Source: Clostridium liquoris (GTDB lineage Bacteria > Bacillota > Clostridia > Clostridiales > Clostridiaceae). From it: a stretch of 43,546 bases of DNA. Below the pieces are notes generated by a model, which saw nothing but the letters and a program-made list of their open reading frames with translations, had not been told where the DNA came from and ran no database searches. Of this stretch, positions 7,728 through 16,251 are shown piece after piece. Every line of letters starts with the position of its first letter. The stretch's first letter is position 1. A program made the position numbers and the translations under genes. The DNA lies in assembly GCF_002995785.1 (NCBI RefSeq), contig NZ_PVXO01000002.1, positions 1 through 43,546 on the forward strand, written 5' to 3'.

Positions 7728-8195
7728 ATGAGAATTGGTACAGGATATGATGTTCATAGATTGGTTGAAGGAAAAAACCTTATTATAGGAGGAGTGCATA
7801 TACCCTATGGAAAAGGACTATTAGGGCACTCTGATGCAGATGTATTGTTGCATGCAATAATGGATAGTTTATTAGGAGCTGCAGCTTTAGGTGATATAGG
7901 TAAGCATTTTCCTGATAGTGATGTAAAGTATAAGAACATAAATAGTATGAAGCTTTTAGAAGAAGTAAAGAATTTAATAGGACATAATGGATATAAAATT
8001 ATAAATGTTGATGCTACAATAATAGCCCAAAATCCTAAAGTCTCCCCATATATTGAAAAAATGAGGGAAAATATAGCTGGAGTACTAGATATATCAATAG
8101 ATATGATAAATGTAAAAGCTACTACAGAGGAGGGATTAGGATTTACGGGGAAAGGTGAAGGTATAGCTGCCCAAGGCATTTGTCTTATAGACTAA
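7728..8195 (+). CDS. ispF: 2-C-methyl-D-erythritol 2,4-cyclodiphosphate synthase
   Basis: A 155-residue enzyme of the non-mevalonate (MEP) isoprenoid pathway. It converts the CDP-ME 2-phosphate intermediate into the cyclodiphosphate with loss of CMP. The family start [10 protein letters not shown] supplies metal ligands Asp8 and His10. The [13 protein letters not shown] and [11 protein letters not shown] segments and the C-terminal [18 protein letters not shown] segment are typical. ATG 7722 is also in frame, but AAGGGAG at 7714-7720 is correctly spaced only for ATG 7728, which also gives the standard N-terminus. No other MEP gene is adjacent. Confidence 0.96.
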   Translation: MRIGTGYDVHRLVEGKNLIIGGVHIPYGKGLLGHSDADVLLHAIMDSLLGAAALGDIGKHFPDSDVKYKNINSMKLLEEVKNLIGHNGYKIINVDATIIAQNPKVSPYIEKMRENIAGVLDISIDMINVKATTEEGLGFTGKGEGIAAQGICLID

Positions 8196-8200
8196 TAAGT

Positions 8201-8231
8201 AAAGGATAGATAACATTTTACCTATCCTTTA
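8201..8231. terminator. bidirectional terminator between ispF and the AI-2E transporter gene
   Basis: The stem AAAGGATAG (8201-8209) pairs perfectly with CTATCCTTT (8222-8230). The two genes converge here and the stop codon of the minus-strand gene lies inside the right arm. Confidence 0.7.
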
Positions 8232-9241
8232 TCATTGGCTGATATACTTAATAGATCTAATAAGAAAATAAATAAAGGTATTCCTATGAGCAGTCCCCAT
8301 ACTCCCAGAAAGTGTTCAGATATTATAAGAACCAAAAATACAACAAATACAGGTAAATGAGTTTTAGCAGACATAAGTTTTGGATTTAATACATAACTTT
8401 CTAATGCATGTAACATGCCTACCATTACAGCTATAGATAATACTTTTGGAAATCCTCCAATATTAAAAGCTATTATGGACAAAGGTATAAAGGACATTAT
8501 GGCTCCTGCTACAGGTATTAAACCAAATAAAAATACCATTAATCCTAGGCTGAGAAGTTGGGGGAAATTCAATATACTTAAGGTTATTACAGATAATGTA
8601 GTATTTATAATAGAAATTAAAATCTGAGCTTGAATTACCTTTCCAAAAGAGTTTAGGAAGTTTATACCGAAGTACTTGGTGTATTCATAAAAACCCTTTA
8701 GTTTGCTATCTTTAAATCTATCTAAAAATTTACCTATTTCCTTTTTCTCCAGCATAAAAAAAGTACTTAAAACAAAAGCTATTACAATATTAAATCCCCA
8801 TTTTCCTATATTGGTAGCAAATTTTATTAAAAAATTAGTACTGCTTTTTAAGTAAGCATCAATATTTATTTGCTTAAATATAGGCGTTAGGTATTGTTCT
8901 ATATTATATTTTTTAGTATTAGTTTTAAATTCACTGAATTCTTTTAAAATATCTACACTTTGATTTATTATTATAGGCACATACTTATAGATAAATAAAG
9001 AAAATGCTGTAAGCAAAAATAAATATAATAGTATAGTAACAAATTTTTCATTAATATGAATGTGATTATTTATTTTCATTACTATAAAATGCTGAAGGCT
9101 ATATATAAGATAAGTTAATAAAAATGTTAATAATATTAAGTCTAGAAAATCTCTTAATAAGTAAAAAAACAAAACTATTGTTAGAAATACTAAAATCCTT
9201 TTTGTAAAGTCCTTTTTCATTAATCCTTTTAACGCTTCCAT
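8222..9241 (-). CDS. AI-2E family transporter (PerM/YtvI-like)
   Basis: A 339-residue integral membrane protein. The hydrophobic profile gives two helices near residues 15-50, one near 63-85, a long amphipathic soluble stretch, then five or so helices from about 150 to the C-terminus. This is the layout of the AI-2E/PerM family. The conserved late segment LPVFVVFLVLIISEHFLGVW and the GLIPVAGAIMSFIP motif are seen. Family members include an autoinducer-2 exporter and Na+/H+ antiporter-like proteins, and the substrate here cannot be told. SD-like AGGAG lies just upstream of ATG 9241. It is followed by the shared terminator with ispF. Confidence 0.85.
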   Translation of the reverse strand: MEALKGLMKKDFTKRILVFLTIVLFFYLLRDFLDLILLTFLLTYLIYSLQHFIVMKINNHIHINEKFVTILLYLFLLTAFSLFIYKYVPIIINQSVDILKEFSEFKTNTKKYNIEQYLTPIFKQINIDAYLKSSTNFLIKFATNIGKWGFNIVIAFVLSTFFMLEKKEIGKFLDRFKDSKLKGFYEYTKYFGINFLNSFGKVIQAQILISIINTTLSVITLSILNFPQLLSLGLMVFLFGLIPVAGAIMSFIPLSIIAFNIGGFPKVLSIAVMVGMLHALESYVLNPKLMSAKTHLPVFVVFLVLIISEHFLGVWGLLIGIPLFIFLLDLLSISANDKG

Positions 9242-9278
9242 AGTGATTTTTCTCCTCTGTATATAAAATTGTATATAA

Positions 9279-10037
9279 TTATAATTTGGATGCTTCTTCA
9301 GTTTTTACGGAGTTTTCCACCAACTTATTTATTTTATTCATTTCATCTTCCGTAATGTATCGCCATTTGCCTAGAGGGATATTTGAAAGGGTTACATTCA
9401 TAATTCGTATTCTTCTTAGCTTAATAACTTTATAGCCTAGGGCTTCACTCATACGCCTAATTTGTCTATTTAGCCCTTGGGTAAGTATAATTCTAAACAT
9501 ATATTTACCTTCTTTGTACACTTTACAAGGATTTGTTACTGTATTAAGTATTTTCACACCAGAAGACATTTTTTTTATGAATTCATTTGTTATAGGTTTA
9601 TTAACAGTCACTATATATTCTTTTTCATGGTTATTTCCTGCCCTTAAAATTTTATTTACTATGTCTCCATCATTTGTAAGAAATATTAAACCTTCAGAAT
9701 CCTTATCCAGCCTTCCTATAGGAAATATTCTTTTAGGATAATTAACAAAGTCAATAATATTATCCTTTACTTTTCTTTCAGTAGTACAGGTTATCCCTGC
9801 AGGTTTATTTAATGCTATGTATACTAATTTAGGCCTTTTACTTATAATTTTACCATTTAATTTAACCTCATCTTTGGGATATACCTTTGATCCAGTAAGA
9901 GCAACTTCACCATTTATTGTGACTTTTCCATCAGCTATAAGTTTATCAGCTTCTCTTCTAGAGCAAATACCTTTTTCACTAATAAATTTATTTATTCTTA
10001 TTTGATTTTTATCATTATGTTGCATATTATCATTCAT
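9279..10037 (-). CDS. RsuA/RluF-type pseudouridine synthase
   Basis: A 252-residue enzyme that isomerises uridine in rRNA (and tRNA for RluF). An N-terminal S4 RNA-binding domain ([20 protein letters not shown]) is followed by the catalytic domain with [10 protein letters not shown] containing the catalytic Asp, and the late RQIRRM motif. The internal segments most resemble RluF (target near position 2604 of 23S rRNA), but RluB/RsuA cannot be fully excluded. ATG 10055 is in frame and gives six more residues, but no ribosome binding site precedes it. GAGGT at 10053-10049 serves the ATG at 10037 better. Confidence 0.85.
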   Translation of the reverse strand: MNDNMQHNDKNQIRINKFISEKGICSRREADKLIADGKVTINGEVALTGSKVYPKDEVKLNGKIISKRPKLVYIALNKPAGITCTTERKVKDNIIDFVNYPKRIFPIGRLDKDSEGLIFLTNDGDIVNKILRAGNNHEKEYIVTVNKPITNEFIKKMSSGVKILNTVTNPCKVYKEGKYMFRIILTQGLNRQIRRMSEALGYKVIKLRRIRIMNVTLSNIPLGKWRYITEDEMNKINKLVENSVKTEEASKL

Positions 10038-10259
10038 ATAGTAATAAAACCTCATTTCCGGCTAAGGTTAGTTTTTATCATGACCTATACCATTATCTTT
10101 AATGGATATTATTATACCATATTTAATTTATAAGTACCTTCTTGAAGTTTAGATAATTCTAATATATCTATTACTAATAAATTAATCTTTATGGTAAAAA
10201 TGTAGAATATTTCGTATAATTATTATATAGAATATTTTTGCATAGGGGGGTAAGTTTTG

Positions 10260-11756
10260 ATGAAAATCTTAAGAGATATTATATTAACATTAACATTTAC
10301 AAGTATGATATTTACAGGCAGGGTATTTGCTGCGGACAGTTCTATTAAAGAATTAGAAACAAAAACAAATATTTCTATGGATAAAAAGTGGACAATTAAA
10401 TTTAACTTTAGCTTAAATAAGGAAACCATTAATAATGATAATGTAACTGTAACAGATTCAAAAGGAAATAAAATAAACACTTGTATAATGCCTGGAGGGA
10501 CTGATGATAGCGTTATAGTAATTCCAAAAACAGAAGGATATATTCCAGCTAACACTTATTACTTGAATTTAGGTACAGGAGTTCAATCCTTGGGAGGAAA
10601 GAATTTAGTACAACCCGCTAGAATGAAGTTTACAATAGTAGATAGATATTCAGATATGTCAAATTATGAAAATCTTCCTAAGATCACAGGAGTAAAAATG
10701 CAATATGAGCCAATATTGCCTAATCAAAATCAAACTTTTTATTTAAATTCTTCTGTAGACTCTCCAGTGCAATATAGGATATATGTTAGTAAATATACAT
10801 ATAAGACCGATAACTATGCACCTTATGAAGAGATAACTAATGGATATACATATGCTGCCAATGGTAAGATAGCTTCTAATAAACTATTCGATGCAGGGGA
10901 AGATGGAGAAAAGTATAAGGTTTTAATATATGTGAAAAGAGCTAATATAAAAGGGGCATATTCGGATGACAATACAGATTTTGATAATTATTATATAGAT
11001 TACTTTAGATGTGTTAAAGATATAAGTAATGAAGGTGTAACCAAAGTAAATTATGATAAAAGTTTAGAGGATGTTTTAAGTAACCAAGCAAAACCGGGGG
11101 TCTCAGTAACAGATGAAGGGCCTTCTTCTTGGGTAGGAGCAAGTAATAATCAAATTAGATATTATTTAAATCCTAATAATTTTACAGACGATGATGGTAA
11201 ATATATATTTTTAAAGTTAAATTATGTGGATGACAGCATAACAGAGGAGGATGTAAATAATATACTTAAAGGCAAGGGTATATTGGAAAACACAGGTAAG
11301 GCATTTTTGGAAGCAGGTAAAGAAAATAATATAAGTTCAGTGTATTTAGTTTCTCATGTTTTGCATGAAACTGGAAATGGGACTTCTAAACTTGCTAATG
11401 GTATTGAAGTGGACGGGCCTCAAGGTAAAAAGATAGTTTATAATATGTATGGAGTTAAGGCTTACGATTCAGATCCAGAAAAATACGGTTCAGAATATGC
11501 CTATAATGAAGGATGGTTTACTCCAGAAGCTGCCATAATAGGTGGAGCTAAATATATAGCAGAAAAATATATCAATAATCCTACAGAAAAAAGGGATACT
11601 TTATATAAAATGAAATGGAATCCAGTTGCACCCGGTACCTATCAATACGCAGCAGATATAGGCTGGGCATATAAACAAGTGAAAAATATTAAAGCTTTAC
11701 TTGACCAATGTAAAAATCCCACTTTAATATTTGAAGTACCTAAGTATAAAGAATAA
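10260..11756 (+). CDS. secreted endo-beta-N-acetylglucosaminidase with Ig-like N-domain
   Basis: A 498-residue exported autolysin. A signal peptide (about 1-24, ending VFAA) is followed by an SbsA-like Ig domain (about 35-130, core KKWTIKFNFSLNKETI and MKFTIVD). A middle region of unknown fold follows. The C-terminal glucosaminidase domain (about 330-490) resembles LytB/LytD: HVLHETGNGTSKLA contains the likely catalytic Glu, then NMYGVKAYDSDP, TPEAAIIGGAKYIAEKYI and YAADIGWA. A TTG at 10257 is in frame, but GGGGGG spacing favours ATG 10260. A similar Ig-like module begins the hydrolases at 19309 and 41643. Confidence 0.9.
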   Translation: MKILRDIILTLTFTSMIFTGRVFAADSSIKELETKTNISMDKKWTIKFNFSLNKETINNDNVTVTDSKGNKINTCIMPGGTDDSVIVIPKTEGYIPANTYYLNLGTGVQSLGGKNLVQPARMKFTIVDRYSDMSNYENLPKITGVKMQYEPILPNQNQTFYLNSSVDSPVQYRIYVSKYTYKTDNYAPYEEITNGYTYAANGKIASNKLFDAGEDGEKYKVLIYVKRANIKGAYSDDNTDFDNYYIDYFRCVKDISNEGVTKVNYDKSLEDVLSNQAKPGVSVTDEGPSSWVGASNNQIRYYLNPNNFTDDDGKYIFLKLNYVDDSITEEDVNNILKGKGILENTGKAFLEAGKENNISSVYLVSHVLHETGNGTSKLANGIEVDGPQGKKIVYNMYGVKAYDSDPEKYGSEYAYNEGWFTPEAAIIGGAKYIAEKYINNPTEKRDTLYKMKWNPVAPGTYQYAADIGWAYKQVKNIKALLDQCKNPTLIFEVPKYKE

Positions 11757-11763
11757 TATAAAT

Positions 11764-11797
11764 GGCTTATCCTTATAAGGATAAGCCAATATTTTTA
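11764..11797 (+). terminator. intrinsic terminator of glucosaminidase gene
   Basis: The perfect palindrome GGCTTATCC/GGATAAGCC around TTATAA is followed by a T-rich tail. The minus-strand gene at 11795 converges on it. Confidence 0.75.
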
Positions 11798-12037
11798 ATT
11801 AAGAGCATTTTTTAATTTTTTTTTGTCTTTCTCATCTACAAAAGGTGCATAGAATTCAAATGTCTTTTCGTGACCACAGTGTGAACACACACAGCTGCAT
11901 ACATCATAAGGTATTCCATCTATAAGATCTATTTGTAAATTATCTGCAAAATACTCTCCCCCACAAACCTCACAAGGGGTACTATTTATAATATTATATT
12001 CACTTTCAATATATTTCATTATCTCCTTTATGGTCAT
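11795..12037 (-). CDS. small zinc-ribbon-like protein of unknown function
   Basis: An 80-residue protein. A short N-terminal helix (TIKEIMKYIESEYN) is followed by a treble-clef-like arrangement: CEVCGGEYF near residue 22, then VCSCVCSHCGHEKTFEF, together giving two or more CxxC pairs likely to bind Zn. I cannot assign a function. The frame stays open to 12085, but GGAGG at 12048-12044 sets the start at the ATG at 12037. It is divergent from spmA, so the two may share a control region, and it converges on the glucosaminidase terminator. Confidence 0.75.
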   Translation of the reverse strand: MTIKEIMKYIESEYNIINSTPCEVCGGEYFADNLQIDLIDGIPYDVCSCVCSHCGHEKTFEFYAPFVDEKDKKKLKNALN

Positions 12038-12180
12038 AGGAATCCTCCAATACAACAAATTTATATACATCATACATGGTAACACTATTAAAAATTAATT
12101 GCAATACAAAGGCGGCATTGTACATATACATTAAATGAGTAATAATTACAAGGTTTATAAATATTTAGCAGGAGGGGTAA

Positions 12181-12756
12181 ATGATAAATTATATTTGGTT
12201 TTGTATCTTAAGTTTTGGCATTATTATAGGATTAGCTACTGGAAGGGGAGACATTATCTCTAAAGCCATACTAACTTCCGCCAATTCTACTGTTGAATTA
12301 ACAATTAAGCTTTTAGGGACAATGTGTCTATGGTGTGGAGTTATGAAAATAGCTGAAAAAAGCGGTTTGACTGATAAAATAGCTAAGGTGCTGAAGCCTG
12401 TCTTAAGATTAATATTTAAAAAAGAAGGTAGAGATGAGGAGGCTTTAGGGGCCATAGTTATGAATATTACAGCTAATATGATGGGATTATCTAATGCGGC
12501 CACACCCTTTGGAATTAAAGCTATGGAAAATATGCAAAAGCTAAATAGTAATAAAGACACTTCTACCAATGATATGGCCTTATTCTTAGTATTAAATGGT
12601 GCCTGCATACAATTTATACCTACAACTGTAATATCCATAAGAGCAGCCTCAGGATCTAATAGCCCAGCAGAGATAATATTACCTGCTATATTAACTACAG
12701 GAACTGCTGCATTAGTTGGGGTTATAAGCTGTAAAATATTACAGAAGTATTCTTAG
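12181..12756 (+). CDS. spmA: spore maturation protein A
   Basis: A 191-residue membrane protein with a nucleoside-recognition (Gate) domain. Helices are visible near 1-20, 40-60, 85-105, 140-160 and 165-185. The sequence ANMMGLSNAATPFGIKAMENMQ is the family signature. SpmA and SpmB are needed for proper dehydration of the spore core in Bacillus and Clostridium perfringens. GCAGGAGGGG precedes ATG 12181. Its stop codon runs directly into a second perfect ribosome binding site (CAGGAGG, 12757-12763), which must once have served spmB. That gene is now about 1.4 kb away because of an inserted element. Confidence 0.95.
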   Translation: MINYIWFCILSFGIIIGLATGRGDIISKAILTSANSTVELTIKLLGTMCLWCGVMKIAEKSGLTDKIAKVLKPVLRLIFKKEGRDEEALGAIVMNITANMMGLSNAATPFGIKAMENMQKLNSNKDTSTNDMALFLVLNGACIQFIPTTVISIRAASGSNSPAEIILPAILTTGTAALVGVISCKILQKYS

Positions 12757-12763
12757 CAGGAGG
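12757..12763 (+). promoter_or_regulatory. orphaned spmB ribosome binding site
   Basis: CAGGAGG sits immediately after the spmA stop codon. The sequence after it belongs to the inserted IS-type element, not to spmB. The ATG at 12765 is too close to be used and opens no meaningful frame. Confidence 0.7.
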
Positions 12764-12767
12764 AATG

Positions 12768-12897
12768 TGTCAATTACACCCCACTTTAGAAATGGGGGCT
12801 TGTAACTCTACTACACATGGTACTAACGATACAAAATATCTCCCATCTCAAACGTAGGTTACGATACGGTGATTGACACCACCGCAACATGGCAAGT
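12768..12897 (-). ncRNA. putative omega-RNA (reRNA) scaffold / right end of the element
   Basis: The 130 bases after the tnpB stop codon, read on the minus strand, form several short hairpins, including CCCCA/TGGGG near the outer end. In IS200/IS605 elements the tnpB 3' end plus RE is processed into the guide RNA, and the guide is taken from the flanking DNA. Here the guide would come from the antisense of the spmA 3' end. This follows from family knowledge and has not been shown for this element. Confidence 0.45.
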
Positions 12898-14025
12898 TTA
12901 CTCGCTATGCTCTTTGGAGTTACTTTCAATATATTCAAGACCTTTTCTCCAAAGATTTATTGCTCCAATTCTATCATCATTAGATTGATAGTTGCAATTT
13001 TTACATTTAAAGATATGTTTTTTCTTATCTCTGTTTGCTTTTTCAGTATGTCCGCATTTAGGGCAAGTTTGACTTGTATATTTAGGATTAACTACTATAA
13101 GTATAGAGTTATTCATCTGAGCCTTATATTCAAGTAGTTGCTTAAATTGATAGAAAGACCAAGATACAGAAACATATCTATTATTTATATTTACTTTTTC
13201 AGTAGCAGTTCTAACGTTAGTTAAATCTTCAAGAACAAACAATGTATTTGCTCCATACTTATCAACGAGTGCCTTTGTAATGGTATGGTTAATATCATTA
13301 ACATAACGGTTTTCTCTTGAACCAATAGATTTAATTCTACGTTTTGCCGATTTACTGCCACATTCTTGTAGCTGTTTTCTTAAAACTTTATAATGACCTC
13401 TTTTAGCTTTTATATGCCTACCATTGTAAAAAGTGGTTTTGCCATAACTGTCATAGGTAGTTGCTAAAAAGTTGATGCCAAGGTCGATACCTACAATTTT
13501 ATTGATTTCAAAAGGTGTAGTTTGAGGATAATCTTTAGTCATTGGTATGTGTAAAAAATATTTATTATGTTTATATACTAATTTAGCAGTACCAAAGCTA
13601 TAAGAACCATCAAAATATTTTTCCATACCTTTAGTTTCATAAGGTATTTTAAGTCTACCGTGTAGGCTATTAATAGAGAATATATTTTTAGTTAAAGAAT
13701 AATCTCTATTCCAAACAAGGTCATATTCTAAATTTTTAAACTGCACTAAATTAAAATCATGTCCATTGGACTTGTTAGTTTTATATTTAGCAATAGCAGT
13801 TTTTATACAACTTTGAGCCATTTGAGATTTTAAATTATAAGTTTCTCTTAAATAATAATAAGTATCAGTATTTATCTTACTTTGATTTAAGCAATTATTA
13901 TCAAAGATATATTTAGATATATAATTTAATGCTTTTCTTATTTGGAACATTGTATTATTTAAAATTTCTATTTGCTCATGAGTAGGATATATTTGTATTT
14001 TAGATGTTATAGTGATTTTTATAAT
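12898..14025 (-). CDS. tnpB: TnpB RNA-guided nuclease (IS605/IS1341 family)
   Basis: About 375 residues if read from 14025. The RuvC residues look intact: VGIDLGINFLATT (first Asp), LFVLEDLTNV (Glu) and NDDRIGAINLW (last Asp). The zinc finger CPKCG...CKNCN is present. The first ATG is at 13950, but the frame continues upstream for 25 codons that read as a normal TnpB N-terminus (IKITITSKIQIYPTHEQIEI). AAAGGAG lies at the right distance from codon 14025-14023, which is ATT where ATG would be expected. Either ATT is used as a weak start or the protein is N-truncated. TnpB is a homing-type nuclease that helps the element persist. Confidence 0.88.
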   Translation of the reverse strand: MIKITITSKIQIYPTHEQIEILNNTMFQIRKALNYISKYIFDNNCLNQSKINTDTYYYLRETYNLKSQMAQSCIKTAIAKYKTNKSNGHDFNLVQFKNLEYDLVWNRDYSLTKNIFSINSLHGRLKIPYETKGMEKYFDGSYSFGTAKLVYKHNKYFLHIPMTKDYPQTTPFEINKIVGIDLGINFLATTYDSYGKTTFYNGRHIKAKRGHYKVLRKQLQECGSKSAKRRIKSIGSRENRYVNDINHTITKALVDKYGANTLFVLEDLTNVRTATEKVNINNRYVSVSWSFYQFKQLLEYKAQMNNSILIVVNPKYTSQTCPKCGHTEKANRDKKKHIFKCKNCNYQSNDDRIGAINLWRKGLEYIESNSKEHSE

Positions 14026-14101
14026 ATCAACTCCTTTTCACTAATTAATATAGTTATATCATATTAGTGAAGGTATTACAATAAGAAAGCGAGGTGTATA
14101 A

Positions 14102-14177
14102 GTGGCAAGTTATGGAGTTGCCTGTCGGCAAGTGGCAATTTCTCCCCCACTTATAGAAGTTGGAGTATCCTTGCCAC
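14102..14177. repeat. nested inverted repeats at the LE side of the element
   Basis: GTGGCAAG (14102-14109) pairs perfectly with CTTGCCAC (14170-14177). Inside lie TTGCC/GGCAA around TGTC, and CTCC...ACTT with AAGT...GGAG. This compact structure lies just before the spmB start and probably forms the element's left end. In spmB mRNA it would fold immediately upstream of the start codon. Confidence 0.55.
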
Positions 14178-14183
14178 GATTGG

Positions 14184-14702
14184 ATGAATATAGGGAACAT
14201 AATAATACCAGTGATAATTATTTTAATAATAACATATGGCATGTTGAAAGGTGTTAAAGTATATGAGTGTTTCATAGAGGGAGCTAAAGATGGTGTAACT
14301 ATATGCTTTAAGATTTTTCCATATTTATTAGCCATGATACTTGCAGTCACTGTACTTAGGGAATCTAAGGCATTAGATTATATAATAAGCTTAGTAAATC
14401 CTATAGTAAAATATATAGGATTGCCAGGTGAGGTAGTACCCCTTGCATTAATAAAGCCGCTATCTGGCAGTGGTGCACTAGGTGTGTTTACGGATATAAT
14501 AAATAACTATGGGGCAGACAGCTATGTCGGAAGAATAGCATCTACAATAATGGGATCTACAGAAACAATATTCTATACTCTCACAGTTTATTTTGGAGCA
14601 GTAGGCATAAAAAAGATTAGACATACTCTTTGGGCAGCTATAATTGCAGATTTAACAGCAATAGTTATGGCAGTTATAGTAGTGACCTTTATCTTTTACT
14701 AA
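14184..14702 (+). CDS. spmB: spore maturation protein B, separated from its ribosome binding site
   Basis: A 172-residue membrane protein of the SpmB family (nucleoside-recognition domain). It shows NIIIPVIIILIITYGMLKG at the N-terminus, GAKDGVTICFKIFPYLLAM, PLSGSGALGVFTDII and STIMGSTETIFYTLTVYFG. The coding region is intact, but the DNA before ATG 14184 is the left end of the inserted element. The nearest purine-rich stretch is GGAG at 14162-14165, 18 bases away. A TTG start at 14160 is open but would add eight residues encoded by element DNA. Expression is probably reduced unless the element supplies a promoter or the mRNA structure brings GGAG closer. Confidence 0.9.
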   Translation: MNIGNIIIPVIIILIITYGMLKGVKVYECFIEGAKDGVTICFKIFPYLLAMILAVTVLRESKALDYIISLVNPIVKYIGLPGEVVPLALIKPLSGSGALGVFTDIINNYGADSYVGRIASTIMGSTETIFYTLTVYFGAVGIKKIRHTLWAAIIADLTAIVMAVIVVTFIFY

Positions 14703-14723
14703 TAATATAATATGAAATTAAAA

Positions 14724-14760
14724 CCCTATGGATTTTATTATAAACATAGGGCCATTTTTT
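14724..14760 (+). terminator. intrinsic terminator of the spm operon
   Basis: The stem CCCTATG/CATAGGG has a 14-base loop and a T-run. Confidence 0.75.
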
Positions 14761-14776
14761 AATGTAGTTTTGTGAA

Positions 14777-16150
14777 CTATTCTGTCATCTGTACTTTATT
14801 ATCTGATTTTAAAATAAGCTGATTAAATCTTTTTTTAAATAAAATAACCATAATTATTGCATCTATAATCCATTGAATAGATGTAATCCACCAAACATAA
14901 GTGACTGATGCCTTTAATAAATATATAAAATATATCATAAGTGGAAGTCTAATAAGCCAGCTGGAAATTAATGATACTATAAAAGGAGTTTTGGTGTCTC
15001 CAGCACCTTTTAAGGAGCCGCCAAGTATCATAGAAATAGCCATTGGGGTTTGCTCTAGTGAAGCTATTGTAAGGCATATGGTACCTAAATTTATTACATC
15101 TGTTTCTGATTTGTTTATAAAAAGTGAAATAAGAAATTTAGGGAACAATAGGAATGTTAAACCACAAAGCATCATTATAATAGTGCCTAAAACAGTACAA
15201 ACATATGCGTAGTGTTTGGCTTCATGTATTTTGTTTTCACCGATTTTATGACCAACTAAAGTAGTTGCTGCAATTGCAAAACCAGAACCAGGCATAAATG
15301 AAATTGATTCTATTGTAGTGGTTATTTGATTTGCAGCAAAGGCTACTCCACCAATGTACATAATCATTACAGTGCCTAATAGTCGTGTTAAGTTAAAGGC
15401 TGCCTCTTGGAGGGAGGAAGGTATAGACAGTTTAAGTAATCTCTTTAATTTACTCATTTTTAAATTTTGAATATATTTAAATCTAGGTTTTATTTCTGAG
15501 AATTTTATTGTATAAAAAACTATAAAAGTAAATCCACTTATATGAGATATGGCAGTGGCTATAGCAGCTCCTTTTATACCCAATTCAGGGAAACCAAATT
15601 TTCCGAAAATCAGTGCCCAATCTAAAAATATATTTACTATATTTATTATAATTGATGCAACAAGGGGTATCTTAGTATTTTTTGAACCCCTTAATATAGA
15701 ATTTAGGATATTCATTAACATATTAAAAAACAACCCAATAGAGGTTATTTTCATATAGATTATTCCCTGTGATAAAATCTTTGATCTAGCACCAGCATAG
15801 TATAAAATTTTAGGAGCAAAAATAAAAGCATTAAAGCATATTAAAAAAGACAAAATGGAGCCATTTAGTAATCCTAAAGTTGCATATTCTTCGGCGCTAT
15901 GCCTTTCATTAGCTCCTAATTTTCTAGAAATTAAGGAAACAGTTCCAACGGAAATTCCATAGGCAATAAAAATATTACTTAAGGTATACATTATCTCTGA
16001 GCTAAGACCTACGGTACTTACGGCAACTTGTCCACCATATTGACCAACCATCATTGTATCTAAAACCCATATCATCATATATAGAATCATTTCACCTACA
16101 GCTGGTAAGGCCAAAGATAATACTTCTTTTATAATCCCCCTATTAAACAT
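14777..16150 (-). CDS. MATE family efflux transporter
   Basis: A 457-residue twelve-helix multidrug and toxin extrusion protein. It has the two-lobe MATE layout, with helices spread evenly from residue 10 to 440. The first lobe opens with LALPAVGEMILYMMIWVLDTMMVGQ and the second repeats with LSIPSSLQEAAFNLTRLLGTVM. Such proteins export cationic drugs or metabolites against Na+ or H+, and the substrate is unknown. AAAGGGGATG precedes the ATG at 16150. It is divergent from the uracil-DNA glycosylase gene and convergent with the spm operon. It is a single-gene unit with no obvious regulator beside it. Confidence 0.92.
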   Translation of the reverse strand: MFNRGIIKEVLSLALPAVGEMILYMMIWVLDTMMVGQYGGQVAVSTVGLSSEIMYTLSNIFIAYGISVGTVSLISRKLGANERHSAEEYATLGLLNGSILSFLICFNAFIFAPKILYYAGARSKILSQGIIYMKITSIGLFFNMLMNILNSILRGSKNTKIPLVASIIINIVNIFLDWALIFGKFGFPELGIKGAAIATAISHISGFTFIVFYTIKFSEIKPRFKYIQNLKMSKLKRLLKLSIPSSLQEAAFNLTRLLGTVMIMYIGGVAFAANQITTTIESISFMPGSGFAIAATTLVGHKIGENKIHEAKHYAYVCTVLGTIIMMLCGLTFLLFPKFLISLFINKSETDVINLGTICLTIASLEQTPMAISMILGGSLKGAGDTKTPFIVSLISSWLIRLPLMIYFIYLLKASVTYVWWITSIQWIIDAIIMVILFKKRFNQLILKSDNKVQMTE

Positions 16151-16251
16151 AAAGTCATCCCCTTTAAACTTTCACTGTTACAAATATTATAAGTAGAGTA
16201 AAATATAGATATGAATATTATAATATAAAATTTCAATTTGAGGTGACAAAA

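Larger units (their letters stand above)
12765..14183 (-). mobile_element. TnpB-only IS200/IS605-type element between spmA and spmB
   Basis: The element is oriented leftward: LE side near 14030-14183, tnpB 12898-14025, RE side near 12768-12897. No tnpA (Y1 transposase) is present. The RE side carries the subterminal hairpin CCCCA/TGGGG (near 12778-12797) and a GGTG/CACC hairpin, as expected for the omega-RNA part of such elements. The LE side carries several hairpins at 14102-14177. Exact ends are approximate. The minus-strand sequence TTCAT, complement of the spmB start ATGAA, abuts the LE and would fit a TnpB target motif. The insertion separates the spmB start from its ribosome binding site. 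Confidence 0.75.

Noticed and set aside
12189-12638. Long reverse-strand open frame inside spmA
   Set aside because: Shadow of a conserved gene; no ribosome binding site and no family resemblance.
12889-13137. Plus-strand open frame inside tnpB
   Set aside because: It is the antisense of the TnpB zinc-finger region and has no independent support.
14160-14183. TTG start extending spmB by eight residues
   Set aside because: The extra residues come from element DNA and no ribosome binding site precedes the TTG; ATG 14184 restores the family N-terminus.
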